A stretch of 64,000 nucleotides of DNA from Aplectana chamaeleonis (taxonomy: Eukaryota > Nematoda > Chromadorea > Rhabditida > Cosmocercidae), in NCBI GenBank assembly GCA_029168955.1, contig JAPDOI010000289.1:125001-189000 (forward strand), in the 5' to 3' direction. The notes under the pieces were generated by a model. That model was not told the DNA's origin. It did no database searches and saw only the letters and a program-made list of their open reading frames with translations. Positions 44,068-55,194 of the stretch are shown here, piece after piece. Both the position numbers and the translations under genes were made by a program. Each line of letters begins with the position of its first letter. Position 1 is the stretch's first letter.

Positions 44068-44554
44068 AGGCACAGTCCAACTTCTGAGTTGTTTTTCTTT
44101 TTTCCTGCGTATCTTGAAAGCGGTCCAGCGCTGATTCGAATGATGTCTTTGAAATCGTACAATACCCCCTGGGAACGGAGTTATAGCCCCTCAAAAATTG
44201 CCTAGAATTGAGCGGCAAAAGCAAAGGTGGACGAGTTGTCTGAGGCTTGTAACTTCCATAATTTTCAACCGACGTATACTAGCTGGCCTGAATAAAGAAA
44301 AAGGCTAAGAATGACGGTGAGAACGGAGCTGTTAATCGGAAACCAGCACTCATCTGGCCAGTGTTGAGTTCGAAAGATCTTAAAGAGACTTGCCAAAGTG
44401 GCTTCCTGATGAAGACGCCCCAGGGTGACTTCCTCCTATATCACGCTTACTCGGAGGAATCGATTGCTCGCACTTGTCAGGTGCTGGATGGGGTGGGTCT
44501 ACTTCACAACTATATGGAAATCTCAGATTCCGTCCCTGAGCTTGGACTGTGCTT
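44068..44554. mobile_element. TTAA MITE, family A with AGGCACAG ends
   Basis: TTAA then AGGCACAGTCCAACTTCTGA at the left; CTTGGACTGTGCTT then TTAA at the right. Interior shared with 37944-38420 in the opposite orientation. It shares its right TTAA with the next MITE. Confidence 0.88.
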
Positions 44555-44558
44555 TTAA

Positions 44559-45005
44559 AGGCAGTGTTCACGATGAAAATCGCACTCGAGTTCGACCCAA
44601 AAATGAGATTGTTTGGTCGTGAGGTAACCAATAGTGAAGAAACAGCGAAGAAAAACGTCCAGAATAAGTCAAAATAACGGTTTCTAAATTCAGGGCGAGG
44701 ACGAGAATCATGGGCCCTGCTGATTTCGGCAAGCGCGCGCTAATCGCGAAATCTGCGCGAATCGATAATGCTAACTGCGGCAGAGTTGCTTGGCAATTTG
44801 CCATCGAAAAGTGTGCGGCGCCACAAGCTGGTCCTTTTGGGGGGCAGACCGGGATAGGTAGGCGCATCGGGAGAGCTTTCAAAGCCGTTTGTATTTATTT
44901 CTGGCCAGTTTTCGTTGCTTTCTTCGACCCTATCCTCTACAGCACCTGCCCACTTAGTGTTTCACACCGAGGCGTCGAGAACGAGATTTATCGTGAACAC
45001 TGCCT
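44559..45005. mobile_element. TTAA MITE, family D
   Basis: AGGCAGTGTTCACGATGAAA at the left and TTTATCGTGAACACTGCCT then TTAA at the right. The right interior resembles 6587-7025. It abuts the family A copy through one TTAA although the two have different termini. Confidence 0.85.
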
Positions 45006-45157
45006 TTAAGGGTATTTTTACTGACATGTTCGCGTGTTTTGTGGGGGTCTCTCCCGAGACTCTCCCGCGCTAGTACCTTGATGCTCCCGCGATCCACGAT
45101 GGTACCGTGTTCGTTTCCCCTCATTCCGCGATCCGCCTCCGTTCCGCGATAGTTACA

Positions 45158-45357
45158 CAATCGACCCATCCATTGGAGAAAACCTAAACAGGCAGCAGCG
45201 ACCGTATATCCATACGTGTTCCATCTCATTGTTTTGCCAGTGGGAATGCTCTACGAGTTTCAGCAAGTTTCAACTTGCCAACTTCCAGCGTATTCAGTGC
45301 TAAAAACGAGATAGATAAACGGTCGCTGCTGCCTGTTTAGGAGGCCCCCATCCATTG
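45158..45357. repeat. Short foldback with AACAGGCAGCAGCGACCGT arms
   Basis: CCATCCATTGG, AACAGGCAGCAGCGACCGT at the left and ACGGTCGCTGCTGCCTGTTT, CCATCCATTGG at the right; the outer word is direct while the inner arms are inverted. Confidence 0.6.
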
Positions 45358-45599
45358 GCAGTCTCGTCCTCTGACCGTCATAATACCGCGATCGTTACCA
45401 AGTTTACCGCGGTAGTACCGTGGTGCACTCGCGATCCGAGATGGCACAGTGATCGGTCCCCCCCCCCGAGTCCCGCGATCTCATGGTGTGCAGATTTGTA
45501 AAGCAGATCGAAACACGGCACGAGCAATACCTTATAGCTTCGTGTTGATCTGATAAGCAACACCCGTCTGGGTGAAACACCGAGAGAAAATGGATGATA

Positions 45600-45955
45600 G
45601 GACGCGGTACGATCAAGCCTGGAGGCTGGCAGAATCTCGTGATCTTCCCGTGATAGTTCCGGACTCGGTTAATAGCGGTTCCGCGATAGAACACCCAGAA
45701 AACATCAATGTATAGACGCGATACGCCCTCAGGTTGAAACTGGTAGAATCTGGCGACCGTTCCGCAACGGCCTCGGGCTCGACTCCTTGCGGTTCCGTGA
45801 TGGAGCATGGCGAAAGCATCGATGAACGAACGCGGTACGCTCTCGGTTCAAGACTTGCGGAATCTTGCGATCGTTCCGTGTTAGCCCCATGATTGTATCC
45901 TTTCGGCCCCTACCAAGAACCGAGGAGAATCTATCCGTGAACGATCGCGGGGGAC
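45600..45955. repeat. About 117-bp tandem repeat, three diverged units
   Basis: ACGCGGTACGATC, ACGCGATACGCCC and ACGCGGTACGCTC start successive units at about 45601, 45717 and 45834. Each continues with AGAATCT.G and TTCCG..A words. The preceding 500 bp contain related CCGCGATCC words. Confidence 0.6.
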
Positions 45956-46219
45956 ACTCCAAAAGGAAGGGAGGCGCGGGCGATATCGACCGAAATCGTA
46001 GTGTTTTACTTTTGTGGCAGGACTATCGTAGGGTGAAAAAATCGCCTTAGCATTCACGATGATCACGTCATTTCTTCACTAAAAGAATCATGTGCTGAAA
46101 GACCCAAAATATGGACTCTTGCTGTTAATTCGTTCCAGACTCTACGTTTTTTATGTACCCGAAGAAGAAGCCCACATTGTTTCACAGTTGCGAGACCCAA
46201 CGATAACCCCAACACAAAC

Positions 46220-46363
46220 CTCGGAATTGAGAGAAAGATTATACTTGCAGGGCCTCATGTGATCGTAACGCAGCGCATGATCCATCCAGAGCTCAGTCAC
46301 GTAGATATCCATATCGAAGTCACTAGTTATCTCATTAACTGAGTTAACTTCTTGAACCCACAC
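46220..46363 (-). CDS. Cys-loop receptor exon, loop D region
   Basis: The exon is 144 nt, 48 codons, phase 0 at both ends, between acceptor TTATAG and donor GAG/GTTTGTGT. It encodes [16 protein letters not shown] followed by [14 protein letters not shown] and [11 protein letters not shown]. The pattern [17 protein letters not shown] is the ligand-domain segment seen in nematode Cys-loop anion channels. The 673-bp intron between this exon and the one at 47037-47162 is almost filled by the SL1-like dispersed repeat, which lies on the opposite strand. Confidence 0.9.
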
Positions 46364-46385
46364 CTATAATACAACAGTTGATAAC

Positions 46386-46993
46386 TCAGGCAAAGTGGGA
46401 CGTCGACAACAGGTTGACCCGCCCACCATGAGTCACCACTGAGCAGCGCGCTGACATTCGGTGGGGCCGCGGCCGCGAGTTATGATCTGATCGATGTCGA
46501 GCTGTTGCACAACTTGCGTTTTTCGCGCTCTAAGTAAAAAGGAAGTATACGACACATTTTTCAGGCGTGCTTAAAATGACAATGGTGCAGCCGGTTCAAT
46601 TACCCAAGTTTGCGGTACATTGGCCCCACCCAGCATCTGGAGGCCCTGCCCATCCGATGGCGGCCCAGTCGCGACTCGTGGATGTGCCAGCCGCGACGCG
46701 TGTTGTAGTGCCGGCTGCGACGCGGGTCGGTGTGAGACGTGTCGGTGAGCCGGCAGCGACTCGTATCGTCGTGAAGTAGTTTCTATACTAGATGAAACAG
46801 CCCTGCACAATGTGAACCGCTGTTAAATAGGCCGCTAAACGAGACACATCGAAATGTCAACAGCAAATAGGCGGACGTCGCTGGGCGACGGGCAGGTCTC
46901 AGGCTGTCAATACGTGCGATTTGAGTTGTCAACAAGGAGCGGTTTATGAGACGACAACTTATAAACTGTTGTCGACGCCCCAGTTTGACTGAG
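46386..46993 (+). repeat. SL1-bearing dispersed repeat inside a receptor intron
   Basis: Inverted ends CTCAGGCAAAGTGGGACGTC then GACAACAGG and CTGTTGTCGACGCC then CCAGTTTGACTGAG. The interior includes CGAGTTATGATCTGATCGAT, the SL1-like 20-mer (46593-46612), TACATTGGCCCCACCCAGCA, CTGGAGGCCCTGCC and GC-rich words with GCGACGCG. It fills the 673-bp intron between exons 46220-46363 and 47037-47162, in opposite orientation to the gene. Confidence 0.8.
46593..46612 (+). other. SL1-like 20-mer
   Basis: GGTTCAATTACCCAAGTTTG matches the nematode SL1 leader at 19 of 20 positions, followed by CGGTACATTGG. No Sm-binding site or leader RNA stems follow. It lies in the repeat at 46386-46993. Confidence 0.8.
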
Positions 46994-47036
46994 AATAAGT
47001 GTTTTCCATAATGCTCAACGTGGTGAACTTGCAAAC

Positions 47037-47162
47037 CTCAATCCACACTATAACGCCGGTTTCAGACGGCGTCTTGAAAGACTTGTAATTATCAATAAGG
47101 CGTTCAATAATTATCTTATCACTGGTGCATACGTTGGTTTCATCAGAGTCGTCTACATCTGC
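47037..47162 (-). CDS. Cys-loop receptor exon, N-terminal helix and first beta strand
   Basis: The exon is 126 nt, 42 codons, beginning and ending in phase 0. The acceptor is TTTTCAG and the donor is GAG followed by GTTTGCAAG. The peptide includes [20 protein letters not shown] and then [11 protein letters not shown]. It matches the usual start of a Cys-loop extracellular domain, where an amphipathic helix precedes the first beta strand. It joins the next exon as ...VIVWIE then VWVQEVNS..., which is natural for this family (loop region leading to SVNEITSDF). No ORF-length cue would flag it; it was found by reading upstream from the neighbouring exon. Confidence 0.8.
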
Positions 47163-47349
47163 CTGAAAAGCACGGATGAAGGTGGCTTTCTCTGGCCAAT
47201 GTTTTACTGGCGGTGACGGAAACTACACCTGGATCCATGGAAGTTTATTCGTTGTGGGCGGAGCCACGGTTGTGAATGGTGGAGAGGCGCCTACTCTTGG
47301 AAACAACGTGTTTTCCTGAAAAGAATATTTTCCAATGGCATTCTTTTAC

Positions 47350-47439
47350 TTTTGGACAAAAGAAATAGGGGCTTGCGTTAGCAGTTGTCACATGCAACCG
47401 AGTAACCAGAACGTGGTAGCAGAAATGGAGTCTATGCAT
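47350..47439 (-). CDS. Possible first exon of the Cys-loop receptor (signal peptide candidate)
   Basis: An ATG at 47439 opens a 30-codon frame that ends in phase 0 before a possible donor (GTAAAAG), 187 bp upstream of the acceptor of the 47037-47162 exon. The peptide starts MHRLHFCYHVLVTRL and has a plausible signal-peptidase site after TTANA. It is only weakly hydrophobic, so a signal peptide is uncertain. The frame is also open further upstream, with another ATG near 47508. This is an inference from position and phase only. Confidence 0.25.
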
Positions 47440-47744
47440 TGCGGGGAGCTGTCGCCGCTTTAACGATACTGGGCTCTGCTCGACACTAGCTTCTTCGGAA
47501 ATGACCATGGGCTCTATTCCTCTTCAGTTAATGTGGTAGACAAATCACTGCAGATATGGGCGGTCCACTACAAGTGGTGCACTATGTCAGAGGGGGGATG
47601 TCCGCTTGTATCGCCGCAGCTTGACCCCGTCGCGACGCGGCGTCGCAAGGCTAGGTTGCGGACGAGTTACCCTCCGCGATACTAGATTTCAATCTTAAAG
47701 GACGCGTAGACCCTGTTTACTGCAATATTATTCTTAACACGCTA

Positions 47745-47872
47745 TTCTGAGTGATATTCACTGTTTATCTAGTCTTCGTCTACATTTCTAACTGATATTC
47801 ACTATTATTCTAGTCTTAGTCTACGTTTCTAACTGATATTCACTATTATTCTAGTCTTCGTCTACGTTTCCG
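47745..47872. repeat. 41-bp tandem repeat, about three units
   Basis: CTGATATTCACTATTATTCT then AGTCTTCGTCTACGTTTCTAA repeats with few differences; the first unit is more diverged (GAGTGATATTCACTGTTTAT). Confidence 0.8.
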
Positions 47873-48378
47873 TCCAAGCTGTACTTTTCTAGACATTTTG
47901 CGATTAAATTCCCGTTCTCTGAAACGTGTATTTTATCGCAGGAAGTTAGAAAAAGGCTAGTGCTCCTTCACCTTTAGGTTTAGCAGAAATTTAGGAACTA
48001 GCTAGAGTTCGTAATAGGTTTCTTGAATTTTCGAAATAGAATTAAATGGGACATTGGCTAATTATCCCAAATTTTACGTTTTGTGGATATCCGTGGATAA
48101 TTATTGATAATAGTGATGCTTCAAAGCCTCTATTCTTCCAACTATTTCGAGATTGAATTTTGTATTTAACTTGAGTTTCCTTTTTTTGTCCAAGCTAAAA
48201 AATGCGGAAAAGGGCGTTGATTAAGGTGATTTTGTAGTTGGAACTCACTGAAGTTTTAAACAATGTATGTAATCAATAAACCATTTTCAATAACAATTGA
48301 TGATGAAAACATGCGACTTTATGCGAAAATTCAACCTACATTAAGATATTTTATACATAATCATAAAAACCTAAACGC
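47873..48378. other. Unassigned 5' flank of the receptor gene
   Basis: AT-rich sequence with no recognised exon or element. Confidence 0.35.
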
Positions 48379-48382
48379 TCAA

Positions 48383-48918
48383 AGGCAGTGGTCACGATGA
48401 AAAACGTTATCGAAAAAACTACAAAAATCAGCTCAGATGAAAAACGGCTCAAAAACTATGAAGGTAGCGCGGTGAAAACGGGCTAGAATTAGAGTTTCTA
48501 GGGCCTAAAGATGCCAGTTCGTGCACACGCGCACAGAAAGATCACAGTCTCATGCCAAGCAGTCGAAAATCATCGACACCCAGAGGAAGAAATATATGCA
48601 AATTTACCCAATAAAACAGTTGAACAATGAAAGCAAGCACTCCAACCAATGTTTTTGACTAGATGTGTACATAAATCCGAAGGTTCATTGATTGAAATTC
48701 AATTTCAAGCCAACTGATGTTCTTGATACTAGAGATCATCGATGCCGATGATGTGGGGTGGACTCGTCCACCATAAAAAGACAAGGAAGTTCACGCTTCA
48801 AATTTGGCCTAGAACAGCGTTTAAAAGCGCTCTTTTCTTAAAGGTTCTACTACTCTACACCCAGAAAAGGGTTCAGAGAGGAAAAGAAGACGAGCATATT
48901 TGAGCGCGACCACTGCCT
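48383..48918. mobile_element. TTAA MITE, family B
   Basis: TCAA then AGGCAGTGGTCACGATGAAA at the left and GCGCGACCACTGCCT then TTAA at the right. Interior nearly matches 58245-58792 in the same orientation (GTTCGTGCACACGCGCACAG, TTTTTGACTAGATGTGTACA). Confidence 0.9.
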
Positions 48919-49697
48919 TTAAATAGCAAATTAAATTTTGAAAAAAGGGATAAAAAAAAAGAAAACCCACAGTCGGGCAATCAAAAAATAGAAAAAGTTA
49001 GTTGTACTACCGTTATTTAAAAAAAAACATTTTTGAACTCATTTATACTTCCTTTTTTCATTTTCATTTTTTCTGTGATTTTTTTGACTTTGACCGACGA
49101 TTCGAGACTCCTCCCTTCACCCTTCGATTTTTTAATTCATTTCAACGATGTCTTATTCAAGTTTTATTTGATTAGGGAACCTCTCCTCCATCAATTCGAA
49201 CAATGGCTTTCGAAATTTCGTATCGCTGCGCCCTTTCACCGCGCGCGACGCACCCTTCACCACCGCACCCTTTTTCGAACTCATAGGTTCAAGTTTTTCC
49301 TCTGCGTGAATGCAATCAAGAAACTGATCTATATCCGACTCGAATAAACGCTCGGGTAATTATTTAATTTCATTCTCTGATTTGAAAAACTACTCGTAAT
49401 TTCAAATATTGCCGAAAGATGCCCGAAGACGATTGAGCTATGTATTTCTTTTGCGATGGAATATTTGGATCACTGGAATTTAACTGTATATTTTAGTTTC
49501 TTTTCACATCAAAGAATTAACTGTGAAAATCAAACTTCAGGGAATCAGACGCGTCATTTCTCTGCTGTTGTTGCCGTAATGCACTAGCGTGGGTTAACGT
49601 GCTCTAGTCGATACGCTATGGGTACTGTAGATTTCGTATCGCTGCGCCCTTTCACCGCGCGCGACGCACCCTTCACCGCGCGCGACGCCCCGCCGCG

Positions 49698-50111
49698 TTG
49701 CGACGATACAACCGGACCCGGCATGTGGATCGAATCCACACCCCGGGTGGGGCTAAGGAGCAGTTCGGCTAGCACACGCCACGGAAAAACACTGTGCGCG
49801 CTCATCGTCCTTGGGGCGCGTTAACCGAGGACCTTGGATAAAAGTAGTCGTAGTCCCATTCAGCCCTGATGATATTGATTCAGACGCCGACCCTACGTCT
49901 GCCACATCAACCTACATGAACAAAATACAAAAAACAGTAAAGGGGAACGGCTGAAATGGAACAACAACAACTTTTGAGTGCCCCGGTTAACGCGCCCCAA
50001 GGACGATGAGCGCGCACAGCGTTTAACCGTCGCGCGCGTCGTATGTACCAGCCGAACTGCTCCTTAGCCACACCGCGGTGTGGATTCGATCCACATGCCA
50101 CCGGACCCCAC
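49698..50111. repeat. Foldback with about 130-bp GC-rich arms
   Basis: CGGACCCGGCATGTGGATCG, AAGGAGCAGTTCGGCT and CATCGTCCTTGGGGCGCGTT AACC at the left are inverted at the right (GGTTAACGCGCCCCAAGGAC, AGCCGAACTGCTCCTTAG, TGTGGATTCGATCCACATGC C). About 145 bp separates the arms. The GGATTCGATCC word looks like a tRNA B-box but lies within a symmetrical arm and no tRNA fold was found. Confidence 0.8.
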
Positions 50112-50460
50112 CCCTGCCTTCTCTCAGAAGGCAGTCGTCCTTACAACAAATGTCTAATTTGTGAAAACGGGCGTACCCATAGCGACTGGAAGCTGCATTA
50201 GAGGCCGAAATTGAGTACGTACAAGACGAGCGCAAGCGAATTCTGATTTTCGCTTTTTGAATTGAGTCTACATCAATTGGTCTTCATCGTGCATGTATGG
50301 CATCGTCAGTCTAAGTGATGTTCGTTCTGGCGATTGTCTACGATTCGAAGGCTCGTGATACACGCTCGTGAACCTTGTTAAGATCACAAGATTAGTTATT
50401 TTTATCTGGATTTCCCTATATTCTTCTGCCGTACAGGTTGCAGGAAGGAAGAATTAATTT

Positions 50461-50496
50461 GGCCGACGTTTCGACAAAATCGTTGTTTTCAAGGCC
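50461..50496 (-). ncRNA. Degenerate hammerhead-like Penelope terminal fragment
   Basis: Minus strand: GGCCT arm, decayed core (TTGAAAA), then GTCGAAACGTC and a GGCC arm. The core has lost conserved positions, so it cannot be active. The tail CCAAATTAATTC...GCAACCTG matches the family. Confidence 0.45.
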
Positions 50497-51277
50497 TAAA
50501 TCGCGTCGAAAGATGTGCTGTCTATCCGATTTTTAACATTGGGCCACTTCACCTGTCATTCCCGTTCTGAGTAAACAATAGAGGATATTATCCCAACATC
50601 ACAACAAAGCCTTCGCTGTACTGCTATACTCTGATGACGCTTTGTTGACAACTGTTGATACGGCAATGATATTCTCTCAGCGCCAGGAACAATGACACAG
50701 AAGCATTGATTGGACAAGGTGCAGCCAGTAAAGCGAAAATAGTGGGTGCATCACAGTGAGCGCTATTTGCTTGTTAGATATTGACCCTCTGTCACGATCT
50801 TATAGGCAGGCTATTCCTGTACAGGATTTGGTGAAGCGATCCAAAAGTTTTGTCTTTTGGCCTTACCCAAACTATTAGTAAAAACACCCCCTGTATTACA
50901 ACGTGTGGACTAACCTACTCCACCGTGACTAAATTGCCAGTCTTCGCACAAATAAGGAAATGAAGCGCACCGCGCTATGCACTGTTTACCATGGATGGTA
51001 TCCAGTGCATGCCATATTTGGTGCTATTCATAGCTCACACAATAGAGCGCAAGCCAAAAAAGGCACTTGTTATAGATACGCTTTCATTTTGTTATGGTTC
51101 GCTACGGATACGAAAATTCTTGTTACTGTGATAAAACAGGAGCAGTACACGACGCTATTGAAATGTAACGCAAAAGAAGAAGCCTGTCGACTGTTGATGT
51201 CAGATAGATCTTGGAGAGTGTAAGAGGGTTGATCGAAGAGAATATGTGACTCTAACCGGGAACGAGTCAAGAACACT

Positions 51278-51560
51278 TTGCGCGCTAAATTCGATCTTCT
51301 TGACCACGAACAGCGTAACACTCTTTCAAACTGTGAGGTTTCCACATCCTCAGACCACCACGTTGAAAATCAAGCTGTACTACAAAATTCACCGGCAATG
51401 GAAATGCCTAGGGTCACTGTTATAGGGATTGCTGAAATCTCCTCAAATGCCTTAGAATTTTTTAGTTTGGGACCTTCGTTTTCTATTTCGCAATCAATCG
51501 ATGAATCAATAGAGGGGATGTGTATACAAGTCTGTTGGTACCTGCTCGTTGGTGCCCCTG
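51278..51560 (+). pseudogene. Possible retroelement N-terminal fragment (Penelope-like?)
   Basis: An open frame contains VTVIGIAEISSNALEFFSLG then PSFSISQSI. A pattern of (N/E)-(L/I)-S-S...L.LGP.F occurs near the N-terminus of some Penelope-like and related RT proteins, and a hammerhead-like fragment lies 0.8 kb away in inverse orientation. The frame is cut by the RTE-like element at about 51670. This is a weak assignment from motif shape. Confidence 0.3.
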
Positions 51561-51726
51561 CTTTTACTGAACCCAGCAGACGTTTGAGTGTACACAGGGA
51601 ACGTTCGAGCGATATAGCGTGCACAACTATATCGCGAAAGTATCCCGCACATTGCATAAAGGTGTCGCCGTCCGGCACACTAAGGCCTCTGGTCCATAAC
51701 ACCTTAGGATCCGTACCTAGGGAGTC

Positions 51727-54700
51727 ATGGAGTCTTTGGCTACAAGCCACAAATTCGCCACCCTGAACTGTCGATCGCTGTCGAGTGATATCCAAAAAAC
51801 TGCGCTATCCAGACTTCTGAGCTATTTCCATGCACCGTTTGCTGCTTTGCAGGAAACCCGCCTCAAGGATAGACCCGTCATCAGCGTCGGAGAGTACAGC
51901 ATCTACTGCGGTAACGCTGACGATAGGAGAGTGAGAGGCTGTGCAATAGCTGTAAGGAACGATTTCAATGGTATGGTCAAGGAGTTCGGCTCAACGTCGT
52001 GCCGGAATGCATCCGTACGACTGCGGGATCACAGAGGATTCAATCTGTGGATAGTGAGTGCTCATGCGCCCACTGAAACCGCCGAAGACAATTCGAAGGA
52101 TGCGTTTTATGAGGAACTCAATACGTTGCTGGCGAGGATACCTTGTCAACATGCTGTTGTCGTGGGGATTGATGCAAAGGCGAAGATGGGACTTGATCAG
52201 GAATCGGTAAATGGTTCTACCCAGTGGAGCAAACATCGGACAATGGCTACCGCCTTGTCGACTTTTGTGAACGCAGTGGTCTGATTATTGCATCGACATT
52301 CAAGAGGAATCATCGCCGCCATCAGCTTACGTGGCAGGGACCAACCCAGCTATCTCCAGAAGAGCAGCGGAAGCGGAAGATGACAACTTTGAAACTACAG
52401 CTTGACTATGTCCTGACGAGGAATATTCCAGTATCGGACATTCGAAGATCTAAAGCTGTGTGGGATGTTGCATTTGATTCGGATCACCGTCCTGTTCTGT
52501 TGAACTTCACTGCGAGGATTCATAAGAGGAAGCGAGGGGCTCAGCCTCTCCAGAGGATTGACATGACAAGTCTCAGAGATGAAGAGTGCAGAAGGAATTT
52601 TTGACAATGCGTTTCTATTCACATCGGAGTACGGACTAAGAAGAAACTTTGCGACGCGGATTCTTTTGTCAAGTGCATCCTGTACGCTTCGAAAGAGGCA
52701 CTCCCGGTTGTACAGCCTAAGGAGAAGTTCGCCTACGTCTCAGAAGAAACAACATCTACCTACAACAGAGTATGTGCTCTCCGAACTGCAGGAAACTTCG
52801 TGGAGGAGAAGCGTCTGAGGAGGAAGTTGAGTCGGCAGCTTCAAAGTGACCGCGAACGAGAGTGGACGTGTAGAGCTAAGGAGTTCTAGAAGGCTTGGGA
52901 GAAGAAGAATCCGAAGAAAGCCTACACGTTGCTGCGACAGTATAGCGGCAAGATGAAGAGATGTTCTCCTGTCCTCAACACTACCAATGGAGTTGCAGTT
53001 GGTGATGCGACGCTGCCAATATGGAAGGATTACTTTAGTTCATTACTGAATCGTCCAGCGCCATCAGTACCTGAGCTCCCGCATGTTCAGAGAGCACATT
53101 ACGATGTCAGTGAGGAACCGCCGACTGAGTTTGAAGTTTTGGATTGTGTCCGGAAAATGAAGAATGGAAAGGCAGGTGGAGATGACAACATCACTGCTGA
53201 AATGCTGAAAGCTCTTCCTCCGTCTGGGATTCGTGAAATGACCAACACCATCCGTACCATATGGTTGAGCGAAAGGATACCCGATTTGTGGAGACATGCG
53301 ATCATCGTATATCTTCACAAGAAGCTATCCGTCACGGATCCTAAGAACTACAGAGGAATCTCTCTACTTCGTGTCATGTACAAGGTTTTAAACGTATCAT
53401 TCTCGAGCGACATATCAAACATCGTGAAGGAACGACCAGAGATGAGCAAGCCGGTTTTCGACCTGGAAGATCGACCATCGACCAAGTGTTCGTCGTGAGA
53501 AGAGTAATTGAATCGTGGCAGCGGTATTCGAAGCCACTACAGCTTGCTTTTTTGGACTTTGAAGCCGCGTTCGACTCTCCTCATCGCGATCGATTGCTCA
53601 ATGCTCTGCGAGCAGATGGAGTCCCGGAAAAGTATGTTCGGTTAATCGAGGACATGAACAAAGGAACAACAGCAGCAGTTCGTACACCTGTCGAATTTAC
53701 GTCAGCTTTCGAGGTGAAAACAGGAGTAAGGCAAGGAGCCGTTGCAGGACCTTTTCTTTTCAACTTCGCCGTTGATGACATCATGCGTAGAGTTGCAGAA
53801 CAGTTTCCTGCGGATGTGATCCTAACACCATCAGGACGCTTCCTTGTCGACTTGGAGTACGCCGACGACATTGTGTTATTCGCTGAAAACAACGCAAAAC
53901 TGCAAAGGATTGTGAACCTCGTTTCGAAGTATGCCGCAGCTTATAGACTTCGTCTTCGTCCCGACAAATGCAAGCAGATGTGAGTCTCTCAGAGGCCTTC
54001 AACGGGAGTTTGTGTGGACGGACAACGTATCGAACTGGTGGATGATTTCTGTTATTTGGGCTGTTTGCTGAAGAACGATGGTAGTTATGCAGCGGATATT
54101 CGACAACGATGTGTGAAAGCTACGTCTGCATTTAATTCTCTAACCAAGTATTTGTGGTCTACCACCATCGCGAAGGAAGTCAAGTTGCGCGTCTATCTAT
54201 CCGCTATTCGCCCTATCATGATGTACGGATCGGAGTCGTGGGCAGCACCGAAGACGCAGATGGAAAGGTTGAATGGCACGGAGAGGAAGCTGTTGAGACG
54301 TTTGCTCGAATATTTCTGGCCGCGCATGTGCCCTAATGAAGATCTCTACAACGAGATTGACGCCTTACATCAACGTTTGACACGAGGGAGGTGTCAACAT
54401 CTCCCAACGCCATCTCAAACAGCAATGGAAAGTCGACATCGACTGCTCGGGCATATACTGAGAAGAACGCAGGATCGTCTCGTACAACACGCTTTGAGAA
54501 TGCTTCCAAATCCTGTCTGGGAACGGCCACCTAGGCGGAAGTTCTGAACGGATGTGGTTAAAGAGGATTCAAAGTCACTCGGCATCGAAAGACAGTTCAG
54601 GCGCGATGTTTCGTTTCGCAGGAAATGGAATAGTGACAGCTGGATGGAATGTGTTCAAATTGTGGCTGAAGACCGTGAAACATGGACACGGCTGACTACT

Positions 54701-54760
54701 AGGACGGACACCTTGGTGAAGATGTGGAATGACCGCGTCAGGCAAAAGCCAACCGAATAA
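51727..54760 (+). pseudogene. RTE-like endonuclease-reverse transcriptase, broken
   Basis: The AP-endonuclease starts LNCRSLSSDIQKTALSRLL, with AALQETRL, VSAHAPTE, VVVGIDAKAKMG (the usual D-x-N is altered) and FDSDHRPVLLNF. The RT has MKNGKAGGDDNITAEMLKAL, VTDPKNYRGISLL, LAFLDFEAAFDSPHR, GVRQGAVAGPFLFN and an intact LEYADDIVLFAEN catalytic box. Then FCYLGCLLKNDG, RPIMMYGSESWA and HILRRTQDRLVQHAL, and toward the end EDRETWTRL. The frame shifts near 52250 and 53470 and passes stops near 52887, 53981 and 54545. The RT core is better preserved than the rest. Confidence 0.85.
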
Positions 54761-54774
54761 GTCAGGTAAGTCAC

Positions 54775-54915
54775 GTTACTTGCATGTTTGTGGTGTATTA
54801 CTCGCATGCTTGAAATAGTATATTACTTGCATGTTTATGGTATGTTACTCACATGTTTGTGTATATTATTCCCATCATTGTGGTATATTACTAGCGAATT
54901 TATGGTAATTTACCT
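54775..54915. repeat. 3' tail array of the RTE-like element, about 24-bp units
   Basis: Units of the form TTACTTGCATGTTTGTGGTA T recur about six times with variants (ACTCGCATGCTTG, ACTCACATGTTTG, ACTAGCGAATTTA). Tandem tails are common for RTE-like elements. Confidence 0.7.
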
Positions 54916-55194
54916 AAAGCCATCAGGTAAGTAGCTTGGTTCGAATTTTCTGAGCAGTAAGCGGGGCACTATGGAACAGGTTGCGCTCAGAGGTTGCTAT
55001 CGTGTGAGTAATATGTAGAAGCAGAGACACCAACGAACTGTTACCACAATAACCCTCCCCCCTTCCCCGCTGAGAGTGTGCTGTGCCTTTATGCCGAGCC
55101 GAACGGCTTGGCCCACAACCCCCATGCATTTAGGAGCATCAAAGTCTAGCCAAATTTACTCTACGTGCGTAATAATTATGGACTCGCAGTTTAA

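Larger units (their letters stand above)
51670..54915 (+). mobile_element. RTE-like non-LTR retrotransposon, decayed
   Basis: Endonuclease (51727-52560), RT (52930-53990), a C-terminal region to about 54760 and a 3' run of diverged tandem units. It has no separate ORF1. Several frameshifts and stops interrupt the frame. A compact single-ORF layout with a short-repeat tail fits the RTE clade. Confidence 0.8.
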
